The position numbers and the translations under genes were made by a program. The notes under the pieces were generated by a model. The model searched no databases. It was given only the letters and a program-made list of their open reading frames with translations, and was not told where the DNA came from. Shown piece by piece: positions 9,001 to 17,664 of a DNA stretch of 39,146 nucleotides (the first letter of the stretch is position 1; every line of letters begins with the position of its first letter). This DNA comes from JADLHS01 sp964539515 (lineage in GTDB: Bacteria; Verrucomicrobiota; Verrucomicrobiia; Limisphaerales; JADLHS01): contig CAZIJO010000027.1 of the NCBI GenBank assembly GCA_964539515.1, positions 1 to 39,146 of the forward strand, read 5' to 3'.

Positions 9001-10527
9001 ATGAGTTCCGCCATTCTCGCCCTGGACCAGGGCACCACCAGTTCCCGGGCGATCATCTTCGACCACGGTGGGGGCATCCGCGCCGTCGCCCAGCGGGAGT
9101 TTCGCCAGATCTATCCGCAGGCGGGCTGGGTGGAGCACGATCCCGAGGAAGTGTGGCAAAGCCAGCTCACCACCGCCCGTGAGGTGCTGGCCAAAGCGGG
9201 CCTCCCGGCTAAAGACATTGCCGCCATCGGCATCACAAACCAGCGCGAGACCACCGTGGTTTGGGACCGCAAGACCGGCCAGCCCATTCACAACGCCATT
9301 GTGTGGCAGGATCGCCGGACGGCGAATTTCTGTGATGAACTCAAGCGGGCCGGGCATGCGGAACTGATCCAGCGCAAGGCTGGCCTGGTCATTGACGCGT
9401 ATTTCTCGGGGAGCAAAGTGCGCTGGTTACTCGACCACGTGCCCGGGGCCCGGGCCCGGGCCCAGCGGGGCGAGCTGGCATTCGGCACGATCGACACGTG
9501 GCTGTTATGGAAACTCACGGCGGGCCGCTGCCACTTCACTGATCCCAGCAACGCGTCGCGAACGATGCTGTTCAATCTGCATACCCGTCAATGGGACGAC
9601 GAATTGCTTGCGGTGCTGGGGGTGCCGCCCGAACTTTTGCCGGAGATCCGTCCATCCAGCGAAGGGTACGGGGAGATCACCGCCGACCTTCTGGGGTCAC
9701 CCGTCCGGGTTGCGGGGATGGCCGGAGATCAACAGGCGGCGTTGTTTGGACAGAGTTGTTTCACCCGGGGCCTGGCCAAGAACACCTACGGCACCGGTTG
9801 CTTCATGCTCATGAACATCGGTCCCAAGCCAGCGCCCTCGAAACATCAATTGCTCACCACCGTCGCGTGGCAGGTCGATGGCCAGACGGATTTCGCGCTG
9901 GAAGGCAGCGTGTTCATCGGCGGCGCGGTGGTGCAATGGTTGCGCGATGGGCTTGGCCTGATCAAATCGGCCCCCGAGGTGGAAGCGCTGGCGGCCAGCG
10001 TGCCGGATTCTGGCGGGGTGTATCTCGTCCCCGCGTTTGCCGGATTGGGGGCGCCGCATTGGGATCAATACGCACGGGGCACGATCAGTGGTATCACCCG
10101 CGGCACAACGGCCGGTCACCTGGCGCGCGCGGCACTGGAGGGCATCGCGTTCCAGGTGGCGGAGGTTTTGGACGTGATGAAGCAGGACTCCGGTGGGGCG
10201 ATGAACGAACTCCGCGTGGACGGCGGCGCCTGTGCCAACGATTTGTTGATGCAATTCCAGGCGGACATTCTGCAAGTGCCGGTGGTGCGGCCGAAGGTGA
10301 CCGAAACGACGGCGCTGGGCGCGGCTTATCTCGCCGGGCTCGCCACGGGCTTTTGGAAAAACCGCACTGAGCTCCAGGACGCCTGGCAATGCGACCGCCG
10401 ATTCGAGCCCCGGATGTCTACCGTCGAAGCCGCGCATCGCCGCAGCCGCTGGGCTGAAGCGCTCGACCGCGCGCGCGATTGGGAAGAACACTCCAGCGTG
10501 AAAAGGAAGCCGACCGCAAATGCCTGA
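9001..10527 (+). CDS. glpK: Glycerol kinase
   Basis: The 508-residue protein phosphorylates glycerol with ATP to give sn-glycerol 3-phosphate, trapping glycerol in the cytoplasm. It has the FGGY-kinase fold and follows the E. coli enzyme almost throughout: ALDQGTTSSRAIIFDH at the start, WVEHDPEEVW, GITNQRETTVVWDR, IVWQDRRT, GLVIDAYFSGSKVRWLLDH, FGTIDTWLLWKLT, AGDQQAALFGQ, KNTYGTGCFMLMN, VPAFAGLGAPHWD and RVDGGACANDLLMQFQADIL. The segment aligned with the fructose-1,6-bisphosphate loop of the E. coli enzyme (GGKGGTR) is replaced by DLLGSPVR, so that allosteric control is probably absent. The aquaglyceroporin gene starts 12 bases downstream. No glycerol 3-phosphate dehydrogenase gene is in the window. 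Confidence 0.97.
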   Translation: MSSAILALDQGTTSSRAIIFDHGGGIRAVAQREFRQIYPQAGWVEHDPEEVWQSQLTTAREVLAKAGLPAKDIAAIGITNQRETTVVWDRKTGQPIHNAIVWQDRRTANFCDELKRAGHAELIQRKAGLVIDAYFSGSKVRWLLDHVPGARARAQRGELAFGTIDTWLLWKLTAGRCHFTDPSNASRTMLFNLHTRQWDDELLAVLGVPPELLPEIRPSSEGYGEITADLLGSPVRVAGMAGDQQAALFGQSCFTRGLAKNTYGTGCFMLMNIGPKPAPSKHQLLTTVAWQVDGQTDFALEGSVFIGGAVVQWLRDGLGLIKSAPEVEALAASVPDSGGVYLVPAFAGLGAPHWDQYARGTISGITRGTTAGHLARAALEGIAFQVAEVLDVMKQDSGGAMNELRVDGGACANDLLMQFQADILQVPVVRPKVTETTALGAAYLAGLATGFWKNRTELQDAWQCDRRFEPRMSTVEAAHRRSRWAEALDRARDWEEHSSVKRKPTANA

Positions 10528-10539
10528 ACCGAAGTGATC

Positions 10540-11289
10540 ATGAGTCCATACCTCGCGGAATTCATCGGCACTACGCTGCTGGTTCTCTTTGGCAATGGCG
10601 TGGTCGCGAACGTGGTGCTGGCCCGCACCAAGGGTAACAATTCCGGCTGGATTGTGATTACGGCCGGCTGGGCGTTTGGCGTTTTCATTGGCGCCTTTTG
10701 CGCGGCCCCCTTCAGCGGCGCGCATTTGAATCCCGCAGTGACCATCGCGATGATGCTGGCGGGGAAACTCGCGCCCGCCAATGTGGCCGGCTACATCGTC
10801 GCCCAGATGTTGGGCGGCATCACCGGCGGCGCGCTGGTGTACGGCTTCTATCGCGAACACTTCAAGGTTTCGGACAACGCAGATGGAAAGCTGGCCTGCT
10901 TTTGCACCGCCCCAAACATTCGTCACCTGCCGCAGGCGCTTTTCTGCGAAATCCTCGGCACCTTCGTCCTCGTGCTCCCGATCTTCCTCCTCACCTCGCC
11001 CACGTTCCCGTTTCCGTCGGCCGCCGGCAGCACCGAGGTCACGATCGGGCTTGGCTCCATTGGTCTGGTGCCGGTGGCGTTGCTGGTCTTCGGGATTGGC
11101 CTGTCGCTGGGGGGCACGACGGGTTACGCGATCAATCCAGCGCGTGATCTCGGCCCGCGCCTCGCGCATTTTCTGCTGCCGATTCCGGGCAAGCGGAACA
11201 GCGATTGGGGTTATTCGTGGGTGCCGGTCGTGGGTCCCATCCTCGGCGGCGTACTGGCAGCCGTGGTCAATTCGGTTCTCGGGGGCTGA
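10540..11289 (+). CDS. glpF: Aquaglyceroporin (glycerol facilitator)
   Basis: The 249-residue inner-membrane channel of the MIP family lets glycerol diffuse into the cell, where the adjacent kinase traps it. The two pore motifs are present: HLNPAVTI (first half) and INPARDLGPR (second half). The Asp after NPAR is typical of glycerol-permeable channels as opposed to water-only ones. Six hydrophobic helices plus the two re-entrant loops are evident (FIGTTLLVLFGNGVVANVVL, GWAFGVFIGAF, EILGTFVLVLPIFLL, LVPVALLVFGIGLSLGG, VVGPILGGVLAAVV). ATG 10540 is preferred to the GTG six bases upstream because MSPYLAEFIGT matches family N-termini. It lies 12 bases after glpK and is surely co-transcribed. The order kinase-then-channel is the reverse of E. 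coli. Confidence 0.95.
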   Translation: MSPYLAEFIGTTLLVLFGNGVVANVVLARTKGNNSGWIVITAGWAFGVFIGAFCAAPFSGAHLNPAVTIAMMLAGKLAPANVAGYIVAQMLGGITGGALVYGFYREHFKVSDNADGKLACFCTAPNIRHLPQALFCEILGTFVLVLPIFLLTSPTFPFPSAAGSTEVTIGLGSIGLVPVALLVFGIGLSLGGTTGYAINPARDLGPRLAHFLLPIPGKRNSDWGYSWVPVVGPILGGVLAAVVNSVLGG

Positions 11290-11407
11290 CCTTCATCCAA
11301 AAAAAATCCTGCATGACAGTCCCCGCTCAATTCAACAACCTACCCGGAGCCACGCCCGAGCGTGAGGTGGTGGCATAAACTTGCGCGCCGAATTAAGGAT
11401 GACGGGA

Positions 11408-13831
11408 ATGAGATACCGCAACGCACAGCCATGCCTTCGCCGGGCGTCTCCACGGACCGGCGCTCTGGTCGGGGCGCTGGTGGTAGGGATGGTGATTCTT
11501 GGTGGCGGCGCCCGGAGCACTCCGGCCCAATCGCTCACCAACGCCGCCGCGGCCGCTGACCCGTCGAGGGAACTGTCCGCCCAACTCCAGGCGCGGATCA
11601 CGGAAGCGCAGGCGGACTTGAACCGGACCCGGGCAACGCTGGGCGGGCCCACGAACATGCCCCCGGGCGTGACCCCGACCGAAGCCATCGAATACCGTTC
11701 GGCCCTGCAACGACTCGTCCGCACCTACCAACTCCACCTGGACGACCTCGCCGCGCTGGGAACGATTCGCCAGAGTCAGCAGGACCTTGCGGATCAGGTC
11801 AAGTCCTGGACCGGGTTTGCTGATCCGCCTCCGTACTCGATTCTGTTCGTGGATGATCTCCGCGACTCCGTCCAGTCGCTCAGCGCCAGGATCAAGGCGG
11901 CGGAAACCACCCGGACGGTGGTGGAAAGGTTCGTCGCCGAAGCCCAGGCGATGCTGAAAGAGTCCGATGAGAAATTGCGCCAGCTGGGCGAGCAGTTGGA
12001 AGGGGTAAAGGAGCCCGGGCTCGCGGCCCGTCTGGCCTGGCTGCGCGAGCTGGAGCAGGTGCGCAGCCGGGTGGCGGCGGCCACGGCCGCCTCGTTCGAG
12101 ACCAAACGGCGCAAAACAAACGAGGAACTCGTCGAGAACCGCCAACGGCTTGCCTTCGCCCGGCGGCAACTGGCTTTGGCCGGCCAGCAGGTGAGTTTTT
12201 CACAGGCCGACCTCGATAAGGTCGTACGCAGTTTGGACAGCGAGACGGCCCGGCTGGAAGCGGACACCCAAGCTGCCGAAGCCGACCTGGAGACGCGCCA
12301 GAAGGCGCTCGCGGAAGCCCGGGAAAATCTTCGGCAGGCCATCCAGAGCCCCGCGTCCGCCACCACCGATGCCGCCGCGCTTCGCCGCCTCCAGGAAGTC
12401 GTCGATGTGCGCAACACGCAGGCCAAGACGAGCGCGGAACGGCTCGCGGTCCTCCGCCAGCTCCTGGACGGCGCCGGCAACGAGCGCCAGATGTGGCAGA
12501 TGCGGTTCGCCTTTTTCCGCAGCCGCAACCTCGCCGAGCTGAAGCACGCCTACCGGCGCCTGGAATGGTTGAGCGGTCTGGTCGAAGCCGCCAAGCCTTA
12601 CTTCGACCAGCAAATCGATCTGGCTGCCAACCAAATCACCGAACAACAGAACCGGATTCAGAATCAAGCGGGTTCCGAAGCGGAGCTCGGGTTGATCCGC
12701 GAGCGGCTGGCGTCGTACCAGGAACGCGGCGGGTTTTATCACCGGGCCCGGGAAGGCCTCGACAAACGCGGACGGCTGATCCAGCGCTGGCGCGAGTCGC
12801 TCGATGCGGACCGAAGAGCGCTGCCGTTTACCGAACGGCTGCGCGATCTCTTCGCCGGAGCCTCCAACTTCGCGGGAAAATTCTGGAACTTCGAACTGTT
12901 CGTCGCCGAAGACACCATCACCGTGGACGGCCAGCCGATCACCGGACGCCGCAGCGTCACGACCGGGAAGATCATCATGGCCATCCTGATCCTTGTGGTG
13001 GGGTATTGGGTTTCGAACTTCGCGGCGCGGATCCTGGAGCGCCTGGCCGTCCGCCGGCTGAAAGTGGAGCAGAACCAGGCGAACCTGATCCGCCGCTGGG
13101 TGCGCGTGGTGCTGGTGATGGGCCTTGTGGTTTTCAGTCTGGTCTCGGTAAAGATCCCGCTGACCATCTTCGCCTTTGCCGGCGGGGCGCTGGCCATCGG
13201 CCTGGGTTTCGGGATGCAGAACCTGCTCAAAAACTTCATCAGCGGGATTATCATCCTCTTTGAACGCCCGTTTCGCGTCGGCGATGTGCTTGATGTCGGA
13301 GGCCAGCGCGGCACGGTCACCAGCATCAACATCCGTTCGAGTGTCCTCCAGCTGTGGGACAATACCGAGACGCTCATTCCGAACAGTGCGTTGCTGGAGA
13401 ACAACCTGACCAACTGGACCTATTCCAACCGGACGGTGCGTTTCACGGTCGCGGTCGGAGTGGCCTACGGCTCCAACACGCGGCGCGTGGCGCAGCTGCT
13501 CGGCGAAGTGGCGGAGCGCCATGGCTTGGTTCAGAAAGAGCCCCCGCCGCAGGTGCTATTCACGGATTTCGGCCCCAGCGCCCTGACCTTTGAATTGCGT
13601 TACTGGGTGAACGTGGTGCAGCACAACGCCGCCCAAGTGGCGAGCGATCTGCGCCACATGATCGTTGGGGCGTTCGCCGAGAACGGCATCGTCATCGATT
13701 TCCCGCAACAGGATGTGCATCTGGATTCGGCCAAGCCCTTGCAGGTCCAGGTGATTCCCCCGCCGGGAGCAAAACTGGCCAGCGAAACCCCGCCGGCCTC
13801 ACCCTTCCGTGATCGCCCCGAAACCAGTTAG
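11408..13831 (+). CDS. MscS-family mechanosensitive channel with long coiled-coil N-terminus
   Basis: The 807-residue protein is built like MscK/KefA. A signal sequence (about residues 10-45, ending STPAQS) is followed by about 450 residues rich in Ala, Glu, Gln, Arg and Leu that should form periplasmic coiled coils (60-500). A membrane region (about 520-615) and a C-terminal MscS domain follow. The pore helix and beta domain are clear: FAFAGGALAIGLGFGMQNLL, FISGIIILFERPFRVGD, GTVTSINIRSSVL and LIPNSALLENNLTNW. Such channels open under membrane tension and release solutes on osmotic downshift. ATG 11408 is chosen because AAGGA (11395-11399) sits eight bases upstream; ATG 11399 and TTG 11381 are alternatives. 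The stop is six bases from that of the convergent gene. Confidence 0.9.
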   Translation: MRYRNAQPCLRRASPRTGALVGALVVGMVILGGGARSTPAQSLTNAAAAADPSRELSAQLQARITEAQADLNRTRATLGGPTNMPPGVTPTEAIEYRSALQRLVRTYQLHLDDLAALGTIRQSQQDLADQVKSWTGFADPPPYSILFVDDLRDSVQSLSARIKAAETTRTVVERFVAEAQAMLKESDEKLRQLGEQLEGVKEPGLAARLAWLRELEQVRSRVAAATAASFETKRRKTNEELVENRQRLAFARRQLALAGQQVSFSQADLDKVVRSLDSETARLEADTQAAEADLETRQKALAEARENLRQAIQSPASATTDAAALRRLQEVVDVRNTQAKTSAERLAVLRQLLDGAGNERQMWQMRFAFFRSRNLAELKHAYRRLEWLSGLVEAAKPYFDQQIDLAANQITEQQNRIQNQAGSEAELGLIRERLASYQERGGFYHRAREGLDKRGRLIQRWRESLDADRRALPFTERLRDLFAGASNFAGKFWNFELFVAEDTITVDGQPITGRRSVTTGKIIMAILILVVGYWVSNFAARILERLAVRRLKVEQNQANLIRRWVRVVLVMGLVVFSLVSVKIPLTIFAFAGGALAIGLGFGMQNLLKNFISGIIILFERPFRVGDVLDVGGQRGTVTSINIRSSVLQLWDNTETLIPNSALLENNLTNWTYSNRTVRFTVAVGVAYGSNTRRVAQLLGEVAERHGLVQKEPPPQVLFTDFGPSALTFELRYWVNVVQHNAAQVASDLRHMIVGAFAENGIVIDFPQQDVHLDSAKPLQVQVIPPPGAKLASETPPASPFRDRPETS

Positions 13832-13837
13832 ATTCCT

Positions 13838-14404
13838 TCACGGCTTCTCATCCCGGGAAAGCCTTGGCCGACGGGCGACCCCGAACTCCAAGCGATAGCT
13901 GCGTTGGTGTTCGTCGCGAATTTGCCGGGTGATCTTTATGGCCGGATCTTTCGGTACGAGCGCATTCACCAGATAGACGCTGATTCCCGGCAGATGGGTG
14001 TTGGTGAGTGTGAGCACATGCTGGCCTCCCGCGAACGGCCCAATGAGCGCCGTGGCTTTCAAGCGGATGACCCCCAAACCGCTTTTGATTTCGCGAAGGG
14101 CGGGGAAGGAGGCGTCCCCGAATCTCAGGGCCAGGACTTTTCCATCCAGCCCGATCCGCAAATCCTTAAGCACCTGCTGTGCGTACGCGTCACCCTCGGC
14201 CACGGATACTGTTCCGTCGCGGTCCTGGTCGATGACGGCGAGGAGCTGATCGACGACAGCCACGCCGGGGGTGAGATCAAGGGACAGGGCAATGTGATTC
14301 GTGAACACCGCAACGCGCGCAGCCTGCAGGTATTCGTCAAGCCGATGGGCCATCGCGTTGGCCGCGAGGAGGAGCAACAACCAACCCAACCGACCCGGTT
14401 TCAT
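13838..14404 (-). CDS. Secreted EF-hand protein resembling the N-terminal domain of HupE/UreJ-like proteins
   Basis: The 188-residue product has a signal peptide (MKPGRLGWLLLLLAANAMA). Mature HRLDEYLQAARV and LDLTPGVAVVDQLLAVIDQD lead into a calcium-binding EF loop, DQDRDGTVSVAE (about residues 59-70). This resembles the exported N-terminal domain found in HupE/UreJ-like proteins (from memory), but the membrane domain of those proteins is missing. The ATG overlaps the stop of the upstream DUF3500 gene by four bases (ATGA), so the two are translationally coupled. Function is unknown; calcium- or metal-dependent action at the cell surface is an inference. Confidence 0.75.
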   Translation of the reverse strand: MKPGRLGWLLLLLAANAMAHRLDEYLQAARVAVFTNHIALSLDLTPGVAVVDQLLAVIDQDRDGTVSVAEGDAYAQQVLKDLRIGLDGKVLALRFGDASFPALREIKSGLGVIRLKATALIGPFAGGQHVLTLTNTHLPGISVYLVNALVPKDPAIKITRQIRDEHQRSYRLEFGVARRPRLSRDEKP

Positions 14405-15438
14405 TTGCCCGAAAACTTCCGGCCGTAGTCATTCGTCGGGTCGCGATACATCGAGTGGAGATGCATCGTGACATCCCCGCCCAATCGTTGCGGCGCGTAT
14501 TCGATGATTACGGTTGGCCCCTGGATTCGGAAATAACCCTTGCCGGCTTCCAGGGGTCCGCTCCAGGCGAACCAAGTGTCGGCGAGGTTGGCTTTGATTT
14601 CCTCCAGCTTCCGGGCGGCCGCTGTGGTGTGAATGATCCCCGACCATTCCGCGACGAGCTGCAAAAGCAATTTAGTTTGCGCTTCGTTCAGCGTGGACGC
14701 CTTGAGGCCTTCGGGCTGAATCGTCTCCCCATCGTGTCCGGGGCCGAGCACCAGGTCCCGCATTTGAGCGCCCAGGATTGCCTGTTTGCGCTGCGCGTCC
14801 GTGAGGGACTGGACCAATTCCAGCGCCTTGTCGGTTTCCCGGCCCATGGGACGAACCGTCCGGCCATTGAGCGTGAACCGGGCCGGCTGCACCGCAATCA
14901 GACTCGGGGTGAGAACCCCTTCCTCACCGGCAATCGTCAGATTGAGGGCCAGATGGTGCCCGCCGAACTGAATCATCCACGGTTCGTTGGTCGAAGGTGT
15001 ACCCAGGAAAGAGAGGTAATACTCGTCGCGACCGAAAGGTGGCGCCCCGCTGGCACTCTGCTGCTTCAGAATCTCGTCGGATTCAACAATGCCGACCACC
15101 TTTTCATACCCCATCGGGCTGAGCGCGGTGGCCAGCAACTTCATAACGGCGTCGCGTTGGCCCGGTTTCAAGTCGCCCAGGCGCAAGCCCCGATGTTCGG
15201 CCATGTTCACCGGCAGGTTGGACCAGCGGATCCGCTGGGCGGCATCGTTGAAATCAAATTGCACCTTCCCACGCTGCGGATTGTCGAGCGTATCAAGGAA
15301 GGCATGGGCGGCACTTACGATCTTCTGCGTGGGGTCGATCGTTGCGGCCGCCAATCGTGGCGACTCAATGCCGGCGACGATCGCAGAAAAAACGACGACC
15401 CCAAGGATCGACTTCCGAATAGGTGGGAATGCTTGCAC
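14401..15438 (-). CDS. Secreted DUF3500 protein
   Basis: The product is about 345 residues from the GTG at 15438, which gives a well-formed signal peptide (MQAFPPIRK, then a hydrophobic core, cleavage near LAAA). An ATG at 15510 in the same frame would add 24 residues ahead of it. The body matches DUF3500: GYEKVVGIVESDEIL, FGRDEYYLSFLGTPS, EPWMIQFGGHHLALNL, and near the end FAWSGPLEAGKGYFRIQGP and IEYAPQRLGGDVTMHLHSMY. The conserved His, Glu and Trp residues suggest a metal-binding or enzymatic role, but no activity is known for the family. It is the first gene of a two-gene coupled operon with the EF-hand protein. Confidence 0.85.
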   Translation of the reverse strand: MQAFPPIRKSILGVVVFSAIVAGIESPRLAAATIDPTQKIVSAAHAFLDTLDNPQRGKVQFDFNDAAQRIRWSNLPVNMAEHRGLRLGDLKPGQRDAVMKLLATALSPMGYEKVVGIVESDEILKQQSASGAPPFGRDEYYLSFLGTPSTNEPWMIQFGGHHLALNLTIAGEEGVLTPSLIAVQPARFTLNGRTVRPMGRETDKALELVQSLTDAQRKQAILGAQMRDLVLGPGHDGETIQPEGLKASTLNEAQTKLLLQLVAEWSGIIHTTAAARKLEEIKANLADTWFAWSGPLEAGKGYFRIQGPTVIIEYAPQRLGGDVTMHLHSMYRDPTNDYGRKFSGK

Positions 15439-15726
15439 GGTCAAAGTATGAGCGCGACGGCAGCGCGGGACAATCTCATTCACCGGTTGGACAGATTTCC
15501 ACCTCCTCATTTCGTCGGTCACGGCTTGCCTACCGTGGTTGCGACGCGAACCCGCGCGCAGTGAGCGGCGGGCGTTAACAATCAAGGCCCGCCAGTCACA
15601 ACCCAAAGCGGGAGCCACCGCTGAGATTCTGTCAGCGGTTTGGGAACCCAATCACCAACCGGAGGGGAGGGGCCAGGCGATTTTTCAACTCGCGCGAAGA
15701 AGCGGCTTTCGAAGACTATTGAGGTC

Positions 15727-16512
15727 ATGAACGCAACTTCCGCCTGGATCATCGCAACCTCGGGGCTATTTGGGGGCATGCTGCTGCTGATCGAGTTGGG
15801 CCGGCGACTCGGCCAACGCCGGCTGGCGCGCAATCTCGAAGGCGCCCGGGCCGGACTCGGAGCCGTGGAGGGAGCGGTCTTCGGCCTCCTCGGGTTGCTG
15901 ATCGCGTTCACGTTCCAGGGGGCGGCGGCCCGCTTTGACACGCGGCGAGCGCTCATCGTGGAAGAGGCCAATGCCGTCAGCACCGCGTGGGCGCGGCTGG
16001 ACATGCTGCCGGTCGCAATGCAACCCCCGCTGCGTGATTTGTTTGGCCGGTATCTGGACGCCAGGCTTGAGGTTTATCAGCGGATACCGGACCTGGCAGC
16101 GGTGCGATCCGCGATGGAAAAGGCAAATGGCTTGCAGCAAGAAATCTGGAACGCCGCCACCAGCGCGTGCCGGACCGAGGAGGCAAAAGGGCTGACCATG
16201 CTGCTCCTGCCGCCGTTGAACGCCATGTTCGACATCACCACCACCCGAACGATGGCGGCCCTGCATCATCCGCCCGTGATCATCTTTGTCAGTCTTTTCG
16301 CCCTCGCCCTGGGTTGTTCCTTGTTGGCCGGCTTTGGCATGGCCGGGGGCAAGACGCGGAGCTATGCCCACATGTTGGGCTTTGCCCTCATCATGTCTTT
16401 CGCGGTCTATGTCATCCTGGACCTGGAATTTCCACGGATTGGACTTATCCGGGTGGACGCCGCTGACCAGGCTTTGACCTCCCTGCGCGACTCCATGAAA
16501 CAACCCCGGTGA
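15727..16512 (+). CDS. DUF4239 (bestrophin-like) membrane protein, second paralogue
   Basis: The 261-residue protein is a paralogue of the product of 5052-5846 with the same 2+2 membrane layout: helices near residues 5-25, 45-65, 175-200 and 205-230. Matching landmarks are GLLGLLIAFTFQGAAARF, EEANAVSTAWARLDMLP, MLLLPPLNAMFD and DLEFPRIGLIRVD. ATG 15727 is chosen because it gives the same N-terminal layout as the paralogue; GAGG lies just upstream but rather close. It stands alone, divergent from the DUF3500 pair and followed by a strong inverted repeat. Function is unknown. Confidence 0.85.
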   Translation: MNATSAWIIATSGLFGGMLLLIELGRRLGQRRLARNLEGARAGLGAVEGAVFGLLGLLIAFTFQGAAARFDTRRALIVEEANAVSTAWARLDMLPVAMQPPLRDLFGRYLDARLEVYQRIPDLAAVRSAMEKANGLQQEIWNAATSACRTEEAKGLTMLLLPPLNAMFDITTTRTMAALHHPPVIIFVSLFALALGCSLLAGFGMAGGKTRSYAHMLGFALIMSFAVYVILDLEFPRIGLIRVDAADQALTSLRDSMKQPR

Positions 16513-16516
16513 CGAT

Positions 16517-16557
16517 CGCCGGCGAAACCCTTACCGGATCGGAGGATTTCGCCGGCG
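16517..16557 (+). terminator. Inverted repeat just after the second DUF4239 gene
   Basis: CGCCGGCGAAA (16517-16527) and TTTCGCCGGCG (16547-16557) form a perfect 11-base-pair stem with a 19-base loop. It begins five bases after the stop codon. There is no run of T, so it may act as a messenger-end hairpin and not as a classic intrinsic terminator. Confidence 0.45.
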
Positions 16558-16668
16558 CGATTTCAAGAATCGGCTGCCGGTTGGCAGCCTTTCTGCGGCT
16601 TGCGTTCGACCGCTGAATTATTAACTTTCCAATCGAACATGCGTCGCTCAACTCCAGTGAAACTGCCC

Positions 16669-16974
16669 ATGATGAACCGCATCCACCTGCTCGTGCTTGC
16701 CGGCACGCTTTCAATGCTCCTCGCTGGCTGCAAAGAAAAGCCCAAGGCTGCACCGGTCATCGAAAAACCGCGAACCAGCTCTCAGGAAGCCGGCGCGGCC
16801 ATCAAAGATGCCGCGCAAAAGACCGGCAACGTCGTCGGGGAAACGGCGCAGGACGTCTGGGCCGGCCTCAAGAAAGGGGCAAGGGAGGTCAGCCACGTGG
16901 CCACCAACGTGGCCGGCGAAGTCAAGACCGGCGCCGTCAAGGTGGGCGAGACGGTCAAGGAAGCCACCAAGTAA
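16669..16974 (+). CDS. Small lipoprotein with amphipathic Ala/Lys/Val repeats
   Basis: The product is about 101 residues from ATG 16669 (16672 also possible). The signal MMNRIHLLVLAGTLSMLLAGC ends in a clear LAGC lipobox, so Cys is lipidated and the protein is membrane-anchored. After a short Pro/Lys linker, degenerate 11-residue-like repeats (AAIKDAAQKTGNVVGETAQD, EVKTGAVKVGETVKEATK) form amphipathic helix reminiscent of LEA/apolipoprotein-type sequences. This suggests envelope or desiccation-stress protection, as an inference only. Confidence 0.7.
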   Translation: MMNRIHLLVLAGTLSMLLAGCKEKPKAAPVIEKPRTSSQEAGAAIKDAAQKTGNVVGETAQDVWAGLKKGAREVSHVATNVAGEVKTGAVKVGETVKEATK

Positions 16975-17030
16975 AACGGGTTGGTCATCGGTGCCGCGGA
17001 TTGATCAACCGGAAAGACAAGCATTATTCC

Positions 17031-17516
17031 ATGACCACACCAGCACAAGTTATTCAATTTGGCACGGGCGAAGGCCAGGTCTACTCCGCGGTCGGAGACG
17101 TATATCGCATCCTGGCGACCGGCGAACAAACCGGTGGGGCGTACGCGCTTTGCGAGGCACGCGTGCTTCCCGGGGGCGGGCCGCCGCCGCATGTCCATCG
17201 GCGCGAGGATGAGTCATTCTTTATTCTCGAGGGGGAGATCACGTTCATGCTCGACGGACGAAAAATCTCTGCCAAAGCCGGATCGTTCCTTCAGTCCCCG
17301 CGAAATCTGCCGCATGCGTTCAAGAACGAGAGTGCGGTGCCGGCGCGGATGCTGATCCTCACCGTTCCGTCCGGTTTTGAGAAGTTCTTGGCCGAGTTCG
17401 CGCAGCGGGTGCCGTCCTTCGATTCGCCGCCGCTGCCGGTAACCGAGGCGGAAATTCAAAAACTGCTCGCGGTCGCGCCGAAATACGGCATCGAGATTCT
17501 TCCGCCCCCGCATTGA
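17031..17516 (+). CDS. Cupin-domain protein
   Basis: The 161-residue single-domain cupin starts at ATG 17031; the upstream TTG at 17001 is less likely. Cupin motif 1 is PPPHVHRREDESFFILEGEI (His, His and Glu as metal ligands) and motif 2 is PRNLPHAFKNE (the third His). A metal ion is therefore probably bound. Proteins of this type are small sugar-isomerase-, dioxygenase- or binding-like enzymes; the substrate cannot be read from sequence. It may be transcribed with the sugar-nucleotide genes downstream, but 148 bases and a hairpin separate them. Confidence 0.85.
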   Translation: MTTPAQVIQFGTGEGQVYSAVGDVYRILATGEQTGGAYALCEARVLPGGGPPPHVHRREDESFFILEGEITFMLDGRKISAKAGSFLQSPRNLPHAFKNESAVPARMLILTVPSGFEKFLAEFAQRVPSFDSPPLPVTEAEIQKLLAVAPKYGIEILPPPH

Positions 17517-17527
17517 GCAGCTCAATG
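17511..17527 (+). terminator. Small hairpin at the cupin stop codon
   Basis: CATTGAG (17511-17517) and CTCAATG (17521-17527) are perfect inverted arms around a three-base loop, with the stop codon inside. No T-run follows. It is a weak terminator candidate. Confidence 0.3.
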
Positions 17528-17664
17528 CGCTCGGGAGAACCCCGGGGGCTCGGTTGGGGGAAATTTTGCTGGCGATGACCACGGGAAAACCCTGAGCATA
17601 CCCGGCAATGATCAATGGGGCGAAGCATGACCCCAAGCGCCATCGACTTGCAACAGGATCACAA

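Noticed and set aside
9697..11169. A 490-codon minus-strand frame across glpK and glpF
   Set aside because: It crosses two well-supported opposite-strand genes and its translation is rich in Arg, His and Gln without domain structure.
12200..13522. A 440-codon minus-strand frame inside the MscS-type gene
   Set aside because: It mirrors the coiled-coil and MscS coding frame and shows no family motif.
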